45,599 nt of DNA from NCBI GenBank assembly GCA_003152275.1, contig PLZU01000102.1:1-45599 (forward strand), written 5' to 3'. Below, in pieces: positions 8,579 to 16,149 of the stretch; the stretch's first letter is position 1; every line of letters begins with the position of its first letter. Made by a program: the position numbers and the translations under genes. Below the pieces are notes generated by a model. That model saw only the letters and a program-made list of their open reading frames with translations. It had not been told where the DNA came from and searched no databases. The stretch comes from Actinomycetota bacterium (lineage in GTDB: Bacteria > Actinomycetota > Thermoleophilia > Gaiellales > Gaiellaceae).

Positions 8579-9793
8579 ATGGAGCTCTGGGAGCAGCCGC
8601 TCTCTCGACGGCGCTTCCTCGGCACCGCCGCCGCGGCGGCCGTCGGCGCGAGACCTCTCGCCCGCGCCGCGTTGCGGGCCTCGACGAAGCTGCCGAAGCC
8701 AAGCCGCTCGGGAATCGATCACGTGATCGTCGTGATGATGGAGAACCGCTCGTTCGACCACATCATGGGGTGGCTTCCCGGCGCGGACGGCAAGCAGGCG
8801 GGGCTGACGTTCACGGATGCGAGCGGCGCACCGCACCAGACCTACCCACTCGCACCGGACTTCCAGGGCTGCGCTTTCAGCGATCCGGACCATTCCTACG
8901 AAGGCGGGCGCGTCGAGTGGAACAACGGCGCCTGCGACGGCTGGCTACGGGCGGGCGCGAACGACCTCTACTCGATCGGCTATTACCAGCAACAGGATCT
9001 GCCGTTCCTCGGCCAGGTCGCGCCTGCGTTCACAGCGTGCGACCGCTATTTCGCGCCGATCCTCGGGCCGACGTTTCCGAACCGGTTCTACTCGCTCTCC
9101 GGCGTCACCGACCGTACGAGCAACATCGAGTCGCGCGTCGACCTGCCGACGATCTTCGACCGCTTCGCCGCCAAGCGCATTCCCGCCGCGTACTACTACG
9201 GCAACTTCAGTTTCCTGCTCCTGTACCAGCGCTATACCGCGATCTCGCACCCACATGCGCAATTCTTCAAACAGTGCAAGACGGGAAAGCTCCCGGCCTT
9301 CTCGTACGTCGATCCGAGCTACACGTTCGACGACACCAGCGCCCCGGCGTCCGGCGACCAGGGAAACGACGACCATCCCCACGCCGACATTCGCGCCGGC
9401 GAGTATTTCATGTCCACGATCTACAACGCCGTCACGACGAGCCCGGCGTGGCCGCGGACGTTGCTCATCTTCACGTTCGACGAGTGGGGCGGCTTCTTCG
9501 AGCATGTGCCGCCGCCGGCCGGCCCCGACGTGAAGCCCGAGTACCAGCAGCGGGGGTTCCGCGTTCCGTGCATCCTCGTCTCGCCGTTCGCACGCCGAGG
9601 TCGCGTCGCGCACGGGACGTACGACCACACGTCGATCCTCAAGCTCGCCGAGTGGCGTTGGGGGCTCGAGCCGCTGTCCGTGCGCGACGCGGCGGCGGCG
9701 AACCTCGCCGCGGCACTCGACTTCTCCCAACACAACCTCAAGGCTCCGCGCATCGTGACGCCGCGCGTCATCGTCGGAGCGGCGTGTCCCTAG
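8579..9793 (+). CDS. Tat-exported phospholipase C-like phosphoesterase
   Basis: Secreted hydrolase of the phosphoesterase family that includes bacterial non-toxic phospholipase C and acid phosphatase A; it likely cleaves phosphodiesters or phosphomonoesters outside the membrane. The twin-arginine motif SRRRFLG (9-15) with a following Ala-rich stretch marks Tat export of a folded protein. The catalytic N-terminal block HVIVVMMENRSFDHIMGW (48-65) carries the family's metal/nucleophile region. Further conserved blocks are FPNRFYSLSG, the DDHPHADI segment and TFDEWGGFFEHVPPP. The length (404) suits the short members that lack the C-terminal PLC domains. The stop codon lies inside the left arm of the inverted-repeat element at 9788. 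Confidence 0.92.
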   Translation: MELWEQPLSRRRFLGTAAAAAVGARPLARAALRASTKLPKPSRSGIDHVIVVMMENRSFDHIMGWLPGADGKQAGLTFTDASGAPHQTYPLAPDFQGCAFSDPDHSYEGGRVEWNNGACDGWLRAGANDLYSIGYYQQQDLPFLGQVAPAFTACDRYFAPILGPTFPNRFYSLSGVTDRTSNIESRVDLPTIFDRFAAKRIPAAYYYGNFSFLLLYQRYTAISHPHAQFFKQCKTGKLPAFSYVDPSYTFDDTSAPASGDQGNDDHPHADIRAGEYFMSTIYNAVTTSPAWPRTLLIFTFDEWGGFFEHVPPPAGPDVKPEYQQRGFRVPCILVSPFARRGRVAHGTYDHTSILKLAEWRWGLEPLSVRDAAAANLAAALDFSQHNLKAPRIVTPRVIVGAACP

Positions 9794-9936
9794 GAGGGTT
9801 TGGCGGAACGGTGCTCGTTGCACGGGTGCGATGGGCGTCGCGATGCAAGGACGCAGGGAGCCTCGCTAGCGGTTGCTAGCGCGGCGTCCAGCGCGGCCGT
9901 GCGACACAGCCACTGTTTCGCCAAACCCTCCTAGGG
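9788..9936 (+). repeat. 149-bp element with 26-bp inverted ends and internal hairpins
   Basis: Left arm 9788-9813 begins CCCTAGGAGGGTTTGGCG. Right arm 9911-9936 is its inverted copy, 24 of 26 bases matching. Both mismatches become G-U pairs in plus-strand RNA, so that transcript can form an uninterrupted 26-bp stem. Inside are a 7-bp stem CGCTAGC/GCTAGCG with GGTT loop (9864-9881), enclosed by GGACGC/GCGTCC (9849-9854, 9884-9889), and a second hairpin TTGCA/TGCAA (9818-9822, 9844-9848) around GCGA/TCGC. It contains the stop codon of the phosphoesterase gene and has no T-tract. It could be a structured RNA, a terminator/processing element or a MITE-like insertion. I see no target-site duplication. 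Confidence 0.7.
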
Positions 9937-9967
9937 CTTGCAACCTCCGCACGTCGTACTACATTGA

Positions 9968-10138
9968 ATGGTAGTGACCGGTCCGTTTCGCATCCTCCGG
10001 TTCCCGCACCGCCACCGTGCGGTCAGCACCCACGTCGTCGTGCAGCGAGCGGGGATTCCGTACGAGCTCGAGCGGACGATCTGCAGCGGCTGCTCCCGGG
10101 TGCTCAGCGAACGGCCGCTGCGGCGCGCGGCCGCGTAG
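9968..10138 (+). CDS. 56-residue protein with a CxxC motif
   Basis: Small basic protein (MVVTGPFRILRFPHRHRAVS at the N-terminus) with one CSGC pair near residue 42 and the C-terminal block RVLSERPLRRAAA. It looks like half of a zinc ribbon or a redox pair. I recall similar small proteins in Thermoleophilia but cannot name the family. Start choice is open: ATG 9968, or GTG 9974 with a TACATT hexamer 8 bp upstream (9960-9965). The 3' 35 bp overlap the convergent GMC oxidoreductase gene. Codon use matches the neighbours. Confidence 0.6.
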   Translation: MVVTGPFRILRFPHRHRAVSTHVVVQRAGIPYELERTICSGCSRVLSERPLRRAAA

Positions 10139-11675
10139 CGACCACCGGCTCGAGCCGCTCATAGCGTGAGCCCAGGACGGGGCGCGGATCGTCCTCTCCC
10201 CGGTTCGGCCAGAACGCGCAAGCCCGCTCTGCCTGCGCAGCGATCGTGAGCGACGGGTTCGTGCCGAGGTTGGCGCTGACGGCGGCACCGTCGACGACGT
10301 GCAGGCCCGGCTCGGCCCAGACGCGCTGCCAGCCGTCGAGGACGCCGTCTGCGGGCGTGACGCCGATCGGCGCCCCGCCGAGGATATGCGCGGTGAAGGG
10401 GCGGTTCAGCAAGACCTCGTTCAGCCCCGACCCGGGAAGCCCGCCCATCACGTCGGCGGCGAGTCGCGCAGCCTCGTTCGCTTCCGGGATCCACGTGGGC
10501 GCCGGCTCGTGCGCGCCGCGCTCGGTGCGCAGCCGCCGCCCGGTCCACCGTACGCGCAACGCATTGTCGTGCGCCTGCATTACGAGCAGGATCACTGTCC
10601 GCTGCGCCCAGCGCCACGGGATGTGCACCTGCACCGCGTAGAGCGGATGCCGGAGGAGCTTCCCCGCCCACCGGAGCGGACGCGGTATGCGGCCGCCGCC
10701 GTCGACAAGCACTGTTGAGAAGAGCCCCATCAGGCTCGAGCCCTTCGGGTAGCGCACAGGCTCGATCCGCGTGTCCGCGTTCGCGTGGAACGACGAGCCG
10801 ATGGCGATCCCTTCCGAGTAGTCGATCGCGGTCGAGCGCGCGCCCGCGCCGACGATCACTTCCGAGTTCGAGCGCACGAGCGAGCCAACGTTCGGGCCGC
10901 CGACGCCGGAGCGCAGCAGCAGCTCGAGCGTGCCGAGCACGCCCGCTGCGAGCACAACATGCTCGGCGCGGAAGAGCTCGGGCATCGACCGCAACCACGC
11001 GCCGGAGCGGCGCGTCTCGACCTCCCAGCCCCCCTCGGCTCGTCGCAGCAGCGTCGCCTCGCGGTCGGCGTGCACGCGTGCGCCGCCCTGCTCGGCAAGT
11101 AGCAGGTAATTGCGATCGAGCGTGTTCTTGGCGCCGTAGCGGCAGCCGACCATGCACCCGCCGCAACGCACGCAGAGGTCGAAATCCACGGCGACGGTCG
11201 TGCGGCGAAACGTGTCCTCCGCACCCATTCGGCGTGCGACCTCACGGATGACGTCCTCCGCCGGACTCTCGAACGGCGTCTCGGTTGCGCCGAGCATTGA
11301 GCGCGCGCGGTCGTAGTACGGGGCGAGCTCCTCACGCCAGTCGGTGACGCCCGCCCACTGCGGATCCTCGAAGAAGCGGTCGAGCGGTTCGTAGAGCGTG
11401 TTCGCGTACACGAGCGAGCCTCCGCCAACGCCGGCGCCCGACAGAACGACGAGGTCGTCGAGCACGGTCAGCCGCTGGATGCCGCGCAGGCCCAACCGCG
11501 GCATGAAGAGGTATCGGCGAAGGTTCCAGTTCGTCCGCGCGAAATCCTCCGGCGCGAAGCGGCGACCGGCTTCGAGCACGGCGACGTGGTATCCCTTCTC
11601 GGTCAGTCGTAACGCAGCAACACTGCCGCCGAAGCCACTGCCGATGACGAGCACGTCCACGTCGAGCGCACTCAT
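10104..11675 (-). CDS. GMC-family FAD oxidoreductase (cholesterol oxidase-like)
   Basis: FAD-dependent alcohol/sterol-type oxidoreductase. The dinucleotide-binding fold starts at once: VLVIGSGFGGSVAALRL, with GSGFGG at 12-17 and the acidic end of strand 2 (VLEAG). A cysteine-rich segment, CVRCGGCMVGC followed by RYGAKNTL (about 168-186), matches the cholesterol oxidase branch. The C-terminal GMC domain carries AHILGGAPIG and the N-rich ending VSANLGTNPSL. It has 523 residues. The frame is open for about 550 bp upstream, but homology begins at ATG 11673-11675, which has TACCCT exactly 6 bp upstream. It has no signal peptide. The substrate is unknown. Confidence 0.92.
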   Translation of the reverse strand: MSALDVDVLVIGSGFGGSVAALRLTEKGYHVAVLEAGRRFAPEDFARTNWNLRRYLFMPRLGLRGIQRLTVLDDLVVLSGAGVGGGSLVYANTLYEPLDRFFEDPQWAGVTDWREELAPYYDRARSMLGATETPFESPAEDVIREVARRMGAEDTFRRTTVAVDFDLCVRCGGCMVGCRYGAKNTLDRNYLLLAEQGGARVHADREATLLRRAEGGWEVETRRSGAWLRSMPELFRAEHVVLAAGVLGTLELLLRSGVGGPNVGSLVRSNSEVIVGAGARSTAIDYSEGIAIGSSFHANADTRIEPVRYPKGSSLMGLFSTVLVDGGGRIPRPLRWAGKLLRHPLYAVQVHIPWRWAQRTVILLVMQAHDNALRVRWTGRRLRTERGAHEPAPTWIPEANEAARLAADVMGGLPGSGLNEVLLNRPFTAHILGGAPIGVTPADGVLDGWQRVWAEPGLHVVDGAAVSANLGTNPSLTIAAQAERACAFWPNRGEDDPRPVLGSRYERLEPVVATRPRAAAAVR

Positions 11676-11681
11676 GCCGCG

Positions 11682-11691
11682 AGGGTACTCT
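11682..11691. promoter_or_regulatory. Bidirectional promoter, overlapping -10 hexamers
   Basis: AGGGTACTCT. The minus strand reads TACCCT, 6 bp before the ATG of the GMC oxidoreductase. The plus strand reads TACTCT, 11 bp before ATG 11703 of the BNR protein. The two hexamers share the central TA. The pattern ANNNTANNNT recurs at 13921 and 35751. Confidence 0.5.
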
Positions 11692-11702
11692 GGGCAGCCT
11701 CG

Positions 11703-13193
11703 ATGCGCCGCCTGGGCCTTCTCCTCCTGCTGCTGCTCTTCGCCTCGACCGCGACCGCGGCGACGATTCGCGGCACCAAGGGCGCGGACCTGATCGTCGG
11801 GACGCCGGCCTCTGACCACATCGTCGCGGGCGCCGGGAACGATCTCGTGCAGGTCGCCTTCGGGGCGACCGACAGCGTCGACTGCGGCGCCGGATTCGAC
11901 ATCGTCAGCGCCGACGCCACCGACAAGGTCGCATCGAACTGCGAGATCGTCTCGCGGCGGCTCTCGGTCGACCCGTACCAGAACGCCGACAGCCAGCACG
12001 AGACGGCGGTCGAGCCGGACAGCTTCGCCTGGGGGGGCACCGTCGTTGCGGCATTCCAGGTCGGCCGGCGCGCCGCCGGCGCCGCGTCGAACATCGGCAC
12101 CGCAGTCTCCCGTGACGACGGCCGCACGTGGACGCGCGCGCTCCTGCCGGGCACGACCGGGAACGCCTCGCCGCCGGGCCCCGAGCTCGCCGCATCCGAC
12201 CCGAGCGTCACCTACGACGCGGTGCACGGCGTCTGGATCGTGAGCACCCTGACGATCGAGGCCAACTTCTCACACGTCTACACGGCCCGCTCCACGGACG
12301 GCCTGCACTGGTCCGCGCCGGTCGACGCAGCCGACGGTCCGCTTCTGGACAAGGACTGGATCACGTGCGACAACGGGACGACGAGCCCGTTCCACGGACG
12401 CTTTTATCTCGAGTACACGGACGACGACAAGAACATCACCGTCAGCCAGTTCTCGACCGACGGCGGGCTGACGTGGTCTCCCCCGGTGAAAGCGGGCGCG
12501 GTACTCGTCGGCACCCAGCCGGTCGTGCAACCGAACGGCACGCTCGTCGTCGTCGCGGGCGATTACCGCGACGAGCGAGCGCTGAGCGGGTCGATGATCG
12601 CGTTGCGCTCGACGGACGGCGGTGCGACGTTCGCGACGTTCACGGTCTCCGACCTCCAGGCCGCGGACAACTCGCCGATGCGGGCGATCTCACTGCCGTC
12701 GCTCGAAGCCGACTCGAACGGGACGATCTACGCGACGTGGTCCGATTGCCGGTTCCGCCCAGGCTGCTCGCAAAACGACCTCGTGCTGTCGACGTCGACG
12801 GACGGCATGACCTGGAGCGCACCCGTGCGGGTGACCTCAGGCGCGGACGCGTTCATTCCTGGGCTCGCGGCCGACCCATCCCATCCCGGACACCTCGCGG
12901 TCGTATATGCGCATTACTACGGCACTTGCAGCAAGGCCCCCTGTCTGCTCGGGATAAGCCTCGTCCAGTCGCTCGACGGCGGCAAGACCTGGAGCACGCC
13001 GCAGCGGCTCGACGCGCAGCCGTTCTCCACCAACTGGATACCGCGCTCCGAGGGCGGCCGCATGGTCGGCGACTACTTCTCGACGTCGTATGCCGGTTCG
13101 CGGGTCGTGCCGGTGTTCGCACTCGCAACGTCAATGCTGAACGGCAGGTTCAGGGAGGCGATCTTCGCCACGTCGCTACGGGCGCTCGGGTAG
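11703..13193 (+). CDS. Secreted sialidase-like BNR-repeat protein
   Basis: Exported beta-propeller protein. The signal peptide is MRRLGLLLLLLLFASTATAA. Residues about 20-75 are related to haemolysin-type calcium-binding repeats (GADLIVG, GAGNDLV). The rest has at least five Asp-box (BNR) motifs: SRDDGRTW, STDGGLTW, STDGGATF, STDGMTW and SLDGGKTW. These occur in sialidases and many non-enzymatic propellers. I see no full set of catalytic sialidase residues, so glycan hydrolysis is only a possibility. It has 496 residues and is divergent from the GMC oxidoreductase. The last 18 bp overlap the convergent Sir2 gene. Confidence 0.85.
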   Translation: MRRLGLLLLLLLFASTATAATIRGTKGADLIVGTPASDHIVAGAGNDLVQVAFGATDSVDCGAGFDIVSADATDKVASNCEIVSRRLSVDPYQNADSQHETAVEPDSFAWGGTVVAAFQVGRRAAGAASNIGTAVSRDDGRTWTRALLPGTTGNASPPGPELAASDPSVTYDAVHGVWIVSTLTIEANFSHVYTARSTDGLHWSAPVDAADGPLLDKDWITCDNGTTSPFHGRFYLEYTDDDKNITVSQFSTDGGLTWSPPVKAGAVLVGTQPVVQPNGTLVVVAGDYRDERALSGSMIALRSTDGGATFATFTVSDLQAADNSPMRAISLPSLEADSNGTIYATWSDCRFRPGCSQNDLVLSTSTDGMTWSAPVRVTSGADAFIPGLAADPSHPGHLAVVYAHYYGTCSKAPCLLGISLVQSLDGGKTWSTPQRLDAQPFSTNWIPRSEGGRMVGDYFSTSYAGSRVVPVFALATSMLNGRFREAIFATSLRALG

Positions 13194-13922
13194 CGCATCC
13201 GCGAGCGCGCGCAGCACCTCACCGGCGCCTCCGTCAATCGTCACCGACGCGCGCGCATCGAGCGGAGTCGATCCGCGGTTGACGATCGCGAGCGACCCAC
13301 CCGCGGCGAGTGTCTCGAGTGGCAGGCCGGCGACCGGATAGACCTCGAGCGAAGAGCCGACGACGAGCAGCACGCCGGCGGCCGCAGCGAGTTGCGTGGC
13401 GCGCTCGATCGCGGCTTCCGGCAAGAGCTCGCCGAACATGACGACGTCCGGCTTGAGGATCCGTCCGCAGCTCGGACAGGCTGGCACGGGTAGGAGCGCG
13501 ACGACCTCTGCGAAGGGCACGACGGTTCCGCAGGCGAGACAGCTCGACGTCCGGATCGAGCCGTGCACCTCGACGAGCGCGCGCGAGCCGGCCCGCTCGT
13601 GCAACCGGTCGATGTTCTGCGTGACGACCGCGCGCACCCAGCCGCGATCCTCTAGCTCGGCGAGTGAACGGTGGCCGTCGTTTGGTTGAGCATCGTCGAG
13701 GAGGGCGAGGCGCTTGCCGTAGAAGTCCCACACCTTCACCGGGTCCTCGAGGAATGCGTCGATCGTCGCGTACTCCATCGGGTCGTACTGCGCCCAGACG
13801 CCGGTCGGCGAGCGGAAGTCCGGGATCCCCGACTCGGTGCTGATGCCCGCGCCGGTCAGCACGACGCACGGCCGCCGCGCCACCACCAGCTCCGCCAGCC
13901 GCTCAACGCTCATGCCGAGCAT
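13176..13922 (-). CDS. cobB: NAD-dependent protein deacetylase, Sir2 family
   Basis: Sirtuin that removes acetyl groups from lysines with NAD. GAGISTESGIPDFRSPTGVW gives the NAD-binding GAG and the GIPDFR loop. TQNIDRLHERAG carries the QN-D pair, and VEVHGS the catalytic His. Two Cys pairs (CLAC and CPSC) form the zinc ribbon. The C-terminal GSSLEVYPVAG is the final NAD contact. Two in-frame ATGs exist at 13920-13922 and 13911-13913. The second is favoured because TACGAT (13921-13926) lies 7 bp before it. It is divergent from the thioesterase and convergent with the BNR protein. Confidence 0.94.
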   Translation of the reverse strand: MLGMSVERLAELVVARRPCVVLTGAGISTESGIPDFRSPTGVWAQYDPMEYATIDAFLEDPVKVWDFYGKRLALLDDAQPNDGHRSLAELEDRGWVRAVVTQNIDRLHERAGSRALVEVHGSIRTSSCLACGTVVPFAEVVALLPVPACPSCGRILKPDVVMFGELLPEAAIERATQLAAAAGVLLVVGSSLEVYPVAGLPLETLAAGGSLAIVNRGSTPLDARASVTIDGGAGEVLRALADALPERP

Positions 13923-13930
13923 CGTAGAGT
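13921..13930. promoter_or_regulatory. Bidirectional promoter, overlapping -10 hexamers
   Basis: ATCGTAGAGT. The minus strand reads TACGAT, 7 bp before ATG 13911-13913 of the Sir2 gene. The plus strand reads TAGAGT, 6 bp before GTG 13937 of the thioesterase. The central TA is shared, and both genes would be leaderless. Confidence 0.55.
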
Positions 13931-13936
13931 TGACCC

Positions 13937-14389
13937 GTGGACGGCTACACCTTCACGACGACGGTTCGTGTCCGCTTCGCGGACACCGACGCGCAGGGGA
14001 TCGCACACAACGCCTCCTACCTCGTCTGGTACGAGGTCGCCCGCGTCGAGTACCTGCGCGCCTACGCAGGCGGCTACCAGGCGCTGCGCGACCACGGCAT
14101 CGAAGCACTCGTTCTCGAGTCGCACTGCCGTTACGTCGTTCCGGCGGTCTTCGACGACCTCCTGCACGTGCGCACCCGCTGTGTCGGGCTGCGCGGAGCC
14201 CGCTTCCGGTACGAGTACTCGATCGTCCGCGACGACGGCACGCTGATGGCCGACGGGTACACCGCTCACGCCTGTGTCGACTCGGCGACACTCAAGCCCA
14301 CGCGCGTGCCGGACTGGCTCCGAGCCGCGATTACCCGGGTTGAGTCGTCGTCGTCGTCGACGTCGACGTCGTCGTCGTCGTCGTCGTAG
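13937..14389 (+). CDS. Acyl-CoA thioesterase, 4HBT/YbgC hotdog family
   Basis: Single hotdog-fold thioesterase, probably active on acyl-CoA. The signature VRVRFADTDAQGIAHNASYLVWYE shows the catalytic Asp (FADTDAQG) and the following H-N. The fold is complete by about residue 134. The last 16 residues are almost only Ser and Thr, encoded by a (TCG)n tract that the convergent VanW gene also reads. The start is GTG 13937, preceded by TAGAGT at 6 bp. ATG does not occur near the N-terminus. Neighbouring acyl-CoA genes fit fatty-acid metabolism, but the substrate is unknown. Confidence 0.88.
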   Translation: MDGYTFTTTVRVRFADTDAQGIAHNASYLVWYEVARVEYLRAYAGGYQALRDHGIEALVLESHCRYVVPAVFDDLLHVRTRCVGLRGARFRYEYSIVRDDGTLMADGYTAHACVDSATLKPTRVPDWLRAAITRVESSSSSTSTSSSSSS

Positions 14390-16118
14390 CCGCGTGCTTT
14401 TTCTTCGGCTTCTTCAGTGGGGGCCCGATCCGGACGAGCTTCGGCAAGGCGCGGTAGGAGGAGTACCACGTGTCGTGGTAGAGAAGCTTGCCAGCCGCCG
14501 TGTAGACGTCGCGGGTGACGCTCGTCGACAACGCCGGTGAGCCCGGGTCATCGACGATCTTCTCGCCCGGCTTGAGCTCGGGGTCGATCGTCTTCTTCAC
14601 CGGCGGCACGCCGTGCGAGACGAGCGGAGTCGTCGTGCTCGTGACCCTTCGGTGCACCGGTGTTCCGTAGAGGCTCACGGTGAGCGAGGATGAACTGACG
14701 AACGTGCGCAGGAGCATCCAGCTGCCGGTGTCGTTCACGAATTGCAGGTCGACGTCCGGGTAGTTCACCGTCGCGTCGCGCCCCTGGGGGTAATGGCTGA
14801 TGTAGAGCGCGTGGTTCGTGCGCTCGGTGATCTTCACCCCGGCTTCGAACGCGGCATTGAAGACGGTGGTCGAGACCTGGCAGACGCCGCCGCCGAGACC
14901 CGTCGTCACCTCGCCGTTGACGATCACCGGCGCGACCAGAAAGCCCTTCGACGCGTTTCGCTCGCCGGTCGTCTTGTTGAACGAGAACGTCGCGCCTGGC
15001 GCGATCAGCTTGCGGTCGACGAGGTGCGACACGAGCTCGACGTTGTGGATGCGGTTCGGAACGCCACCGAACACGGTCGTGTACGTCGAGACGATTCCGC
15101 TGATGTGCATCGCGCGGGCAGCCTCCGTGGAGAGCTTCGCGGGTGCCTCCCGCACGGGAAGTTGCGCGACCCGAAGCTCCGGCCGGCGTTTGAGAGCAGC
15201 GTGCAGCAGCGCAGTTGCCGCTCCGACGCCGTCGAGCCGGATTCCGGGCACCGCAGGGACGACCCGCACGTGCGCGCCTCCGACGGCGAACCCCGCGTCC
15301 TGCGCAGGCTTCTCGACGCGCTTGCCGAGCCGAGCGAGCCAGTCGTCGGCCGCCGGGCCCGCGATGGTCAGTGTCGTGCGGCCGCCTACCGGCAGCTTGA
15401 TCAAGCGAGCGAGTTTCGCGCGAGACAGGAGCCAGCGCGTCTTCCCGAGCTCGAGTCGGACCGGTGCCGACAGCGCGAGCCGCGCCTGGCGCGCAGCCGC
15501 TGCGAGTGCGCGGACGCGCGGTTGTTGCACGCGAAACGGCAGCTCGACGTTCGCCGCGCTCCGATCGAGCGCACCGAGCTCCTTCACGATCGTGCGCGCC
15601 GACGCAACACGGTCGAGGACGCGCCCAGCTTGCGCGGGCAACACCACGATCTGCAGTCCGTGACGTACGATCGCAGCGTTGCGTGGCGCGCGATTCACGG
15701 CCTTGGCGATCAGGCCGAGCTGATAGTTCAGCGCGCCGTTGAGCACGGTCATCGGTGGCGTCACGTCGGCACCGAAGACCTGGACGTCGAGACGCTTGAA
15801 ACCGCGGATCGGGCCGAAACCGTCCCCCTGGCGCTGCGCCGCGTCGACGGCCGCCTTCCAGTCGGGCTCGACGCCGAGCTCGCTCGGACGGATCGAGTAG
15901 CGCGTGCCGCCCGCGAGGAACACGACCGGTGTGTTCGCCAGCGCATCAGAGCGTCGCTGGAGTAGTGCCCGTGCCTGCGCTGCCTGCAAGCCGCCGACGT
16001 CGATGCCGTCGATCGTCACACCCGTCGCGAGCGTCGTCGGAGAGCCGGCGAAGACGAGGCCGAGCACGACGGCTGTCGTGACGATCGAGAGCAGCAGAAA
16101 GAGGAGGCGCCGACGCAA
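14331..16118 (-). CDS. VanW-family protein with peptidoglycan-binding repeats
   Basis: Cell-envelope protein. A membrane anchor (about 4-24: LLFLLLSIVTTAVVLGLVF) is followed by two related peptidoglycan-binding_4-like domains (about 30-330) and a VanW domain (about 345-480; FSFNKTTGERNASKGF, GGGVCQVSTTVFNAAF). These proteins are common in actinobacteria and associate with cell-wall turnover; their activity is unproven. The C-terminal 20 residues are poly-Thr/Ser and end in QPG. They overlap the thioesterase gene by 59 bp through the TCG/CGA repeat. The start is TTG 16116-16118, exactly 6 bp after TACATT (16125-16130), so the mRNA is likely leaderless. Confidence 0.9.
   Translation of the reverse strand: MRRRLLFLLLSIVTTAVVLGLVFAGSPTTLATGVTIDGIDVGGLQAAQARALLQRRSDALANTPVVFLAGGTRYSIRPSELGVEPDWKAAVDAAQRQGDGFGPIRGFKRLDVQVFGADVTPPMTVLNGALNYQLGLIAKAVNRAPRNAAIVRHGLQIVVLPAQAGRVLDRVASARTIVKELGALDRSAANVELPFRVQQPRVRALAAAARQARLALSAPVRLELGKTRWLLSRAKLARLIKLPVGGRTTLTIAGPAADDWLARLGKRVEKPAQDAGFAVGGAHVRVVPAVPGIRLDGVGAATALLHAALKRRPELRVAQLPVREAPAKLSTEAARAMHISGIVSTYTTVFGGVPNRIHNVELVSHLVDRKLIAPGATFSFNKTTGERNASKGFLVAPVIVNGEVTTGLGGGVCQVSTTVFNAAFEAGVKITERTNHALYISHYPQGRDATVNYPDVDLQFVNDTGSWMLLRTFVSSSSLTVSLYGTPVHRRVTSTTTPLVSHGVPPVKKTIDPELKPGEKIVDDPGSPALSTSVTRDVYTAAGKLLYHDTWYSSYRALPKLVRIGPPLKKPKKKHAATTTTTTTSTSTTTTTQPG
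14344..14388. repeat. TCG trinucleotide tract shared by two convergent genes
   Basis: About 15 units of TCG with two GACG interruptions. The plus strand encodes the Ser-rich tail of the thioesterase, and the minus strand the Thr-rich tail of the VanW protein. Length changes in steps of 3 would alter both proteins without breaking either frame. Confidence 0.9.
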
Positions 16119-16124
16119 GCCACC

Positions 16125-16130
16125 AATGTA
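16125..16130 (-). promoter_or_regulatory. Leaderless -10 element of the VanW gene
   Basis: TACATT on the minus strand, 6 bp before TTG 16116-16118. The spacing supports TTG as the true start despite its rarity. Confidence 0.5.
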
Positions 16131-16149
16131 GCGAGGCCGGTCGCCGGCG

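Noticed and set aside
11760-11940. RTX toxin
   Set aside because: Only a short calcium-binding-like stretch at the N-terminus of a BNR propeller; no nonapeptide array and no type I secretion genes.
14344-14388. CRISPR-like or VNTR array
   Set aside because: Simple trinucleotide repeat without spacers; no repeat-spacer array occurs anywhere in the window.
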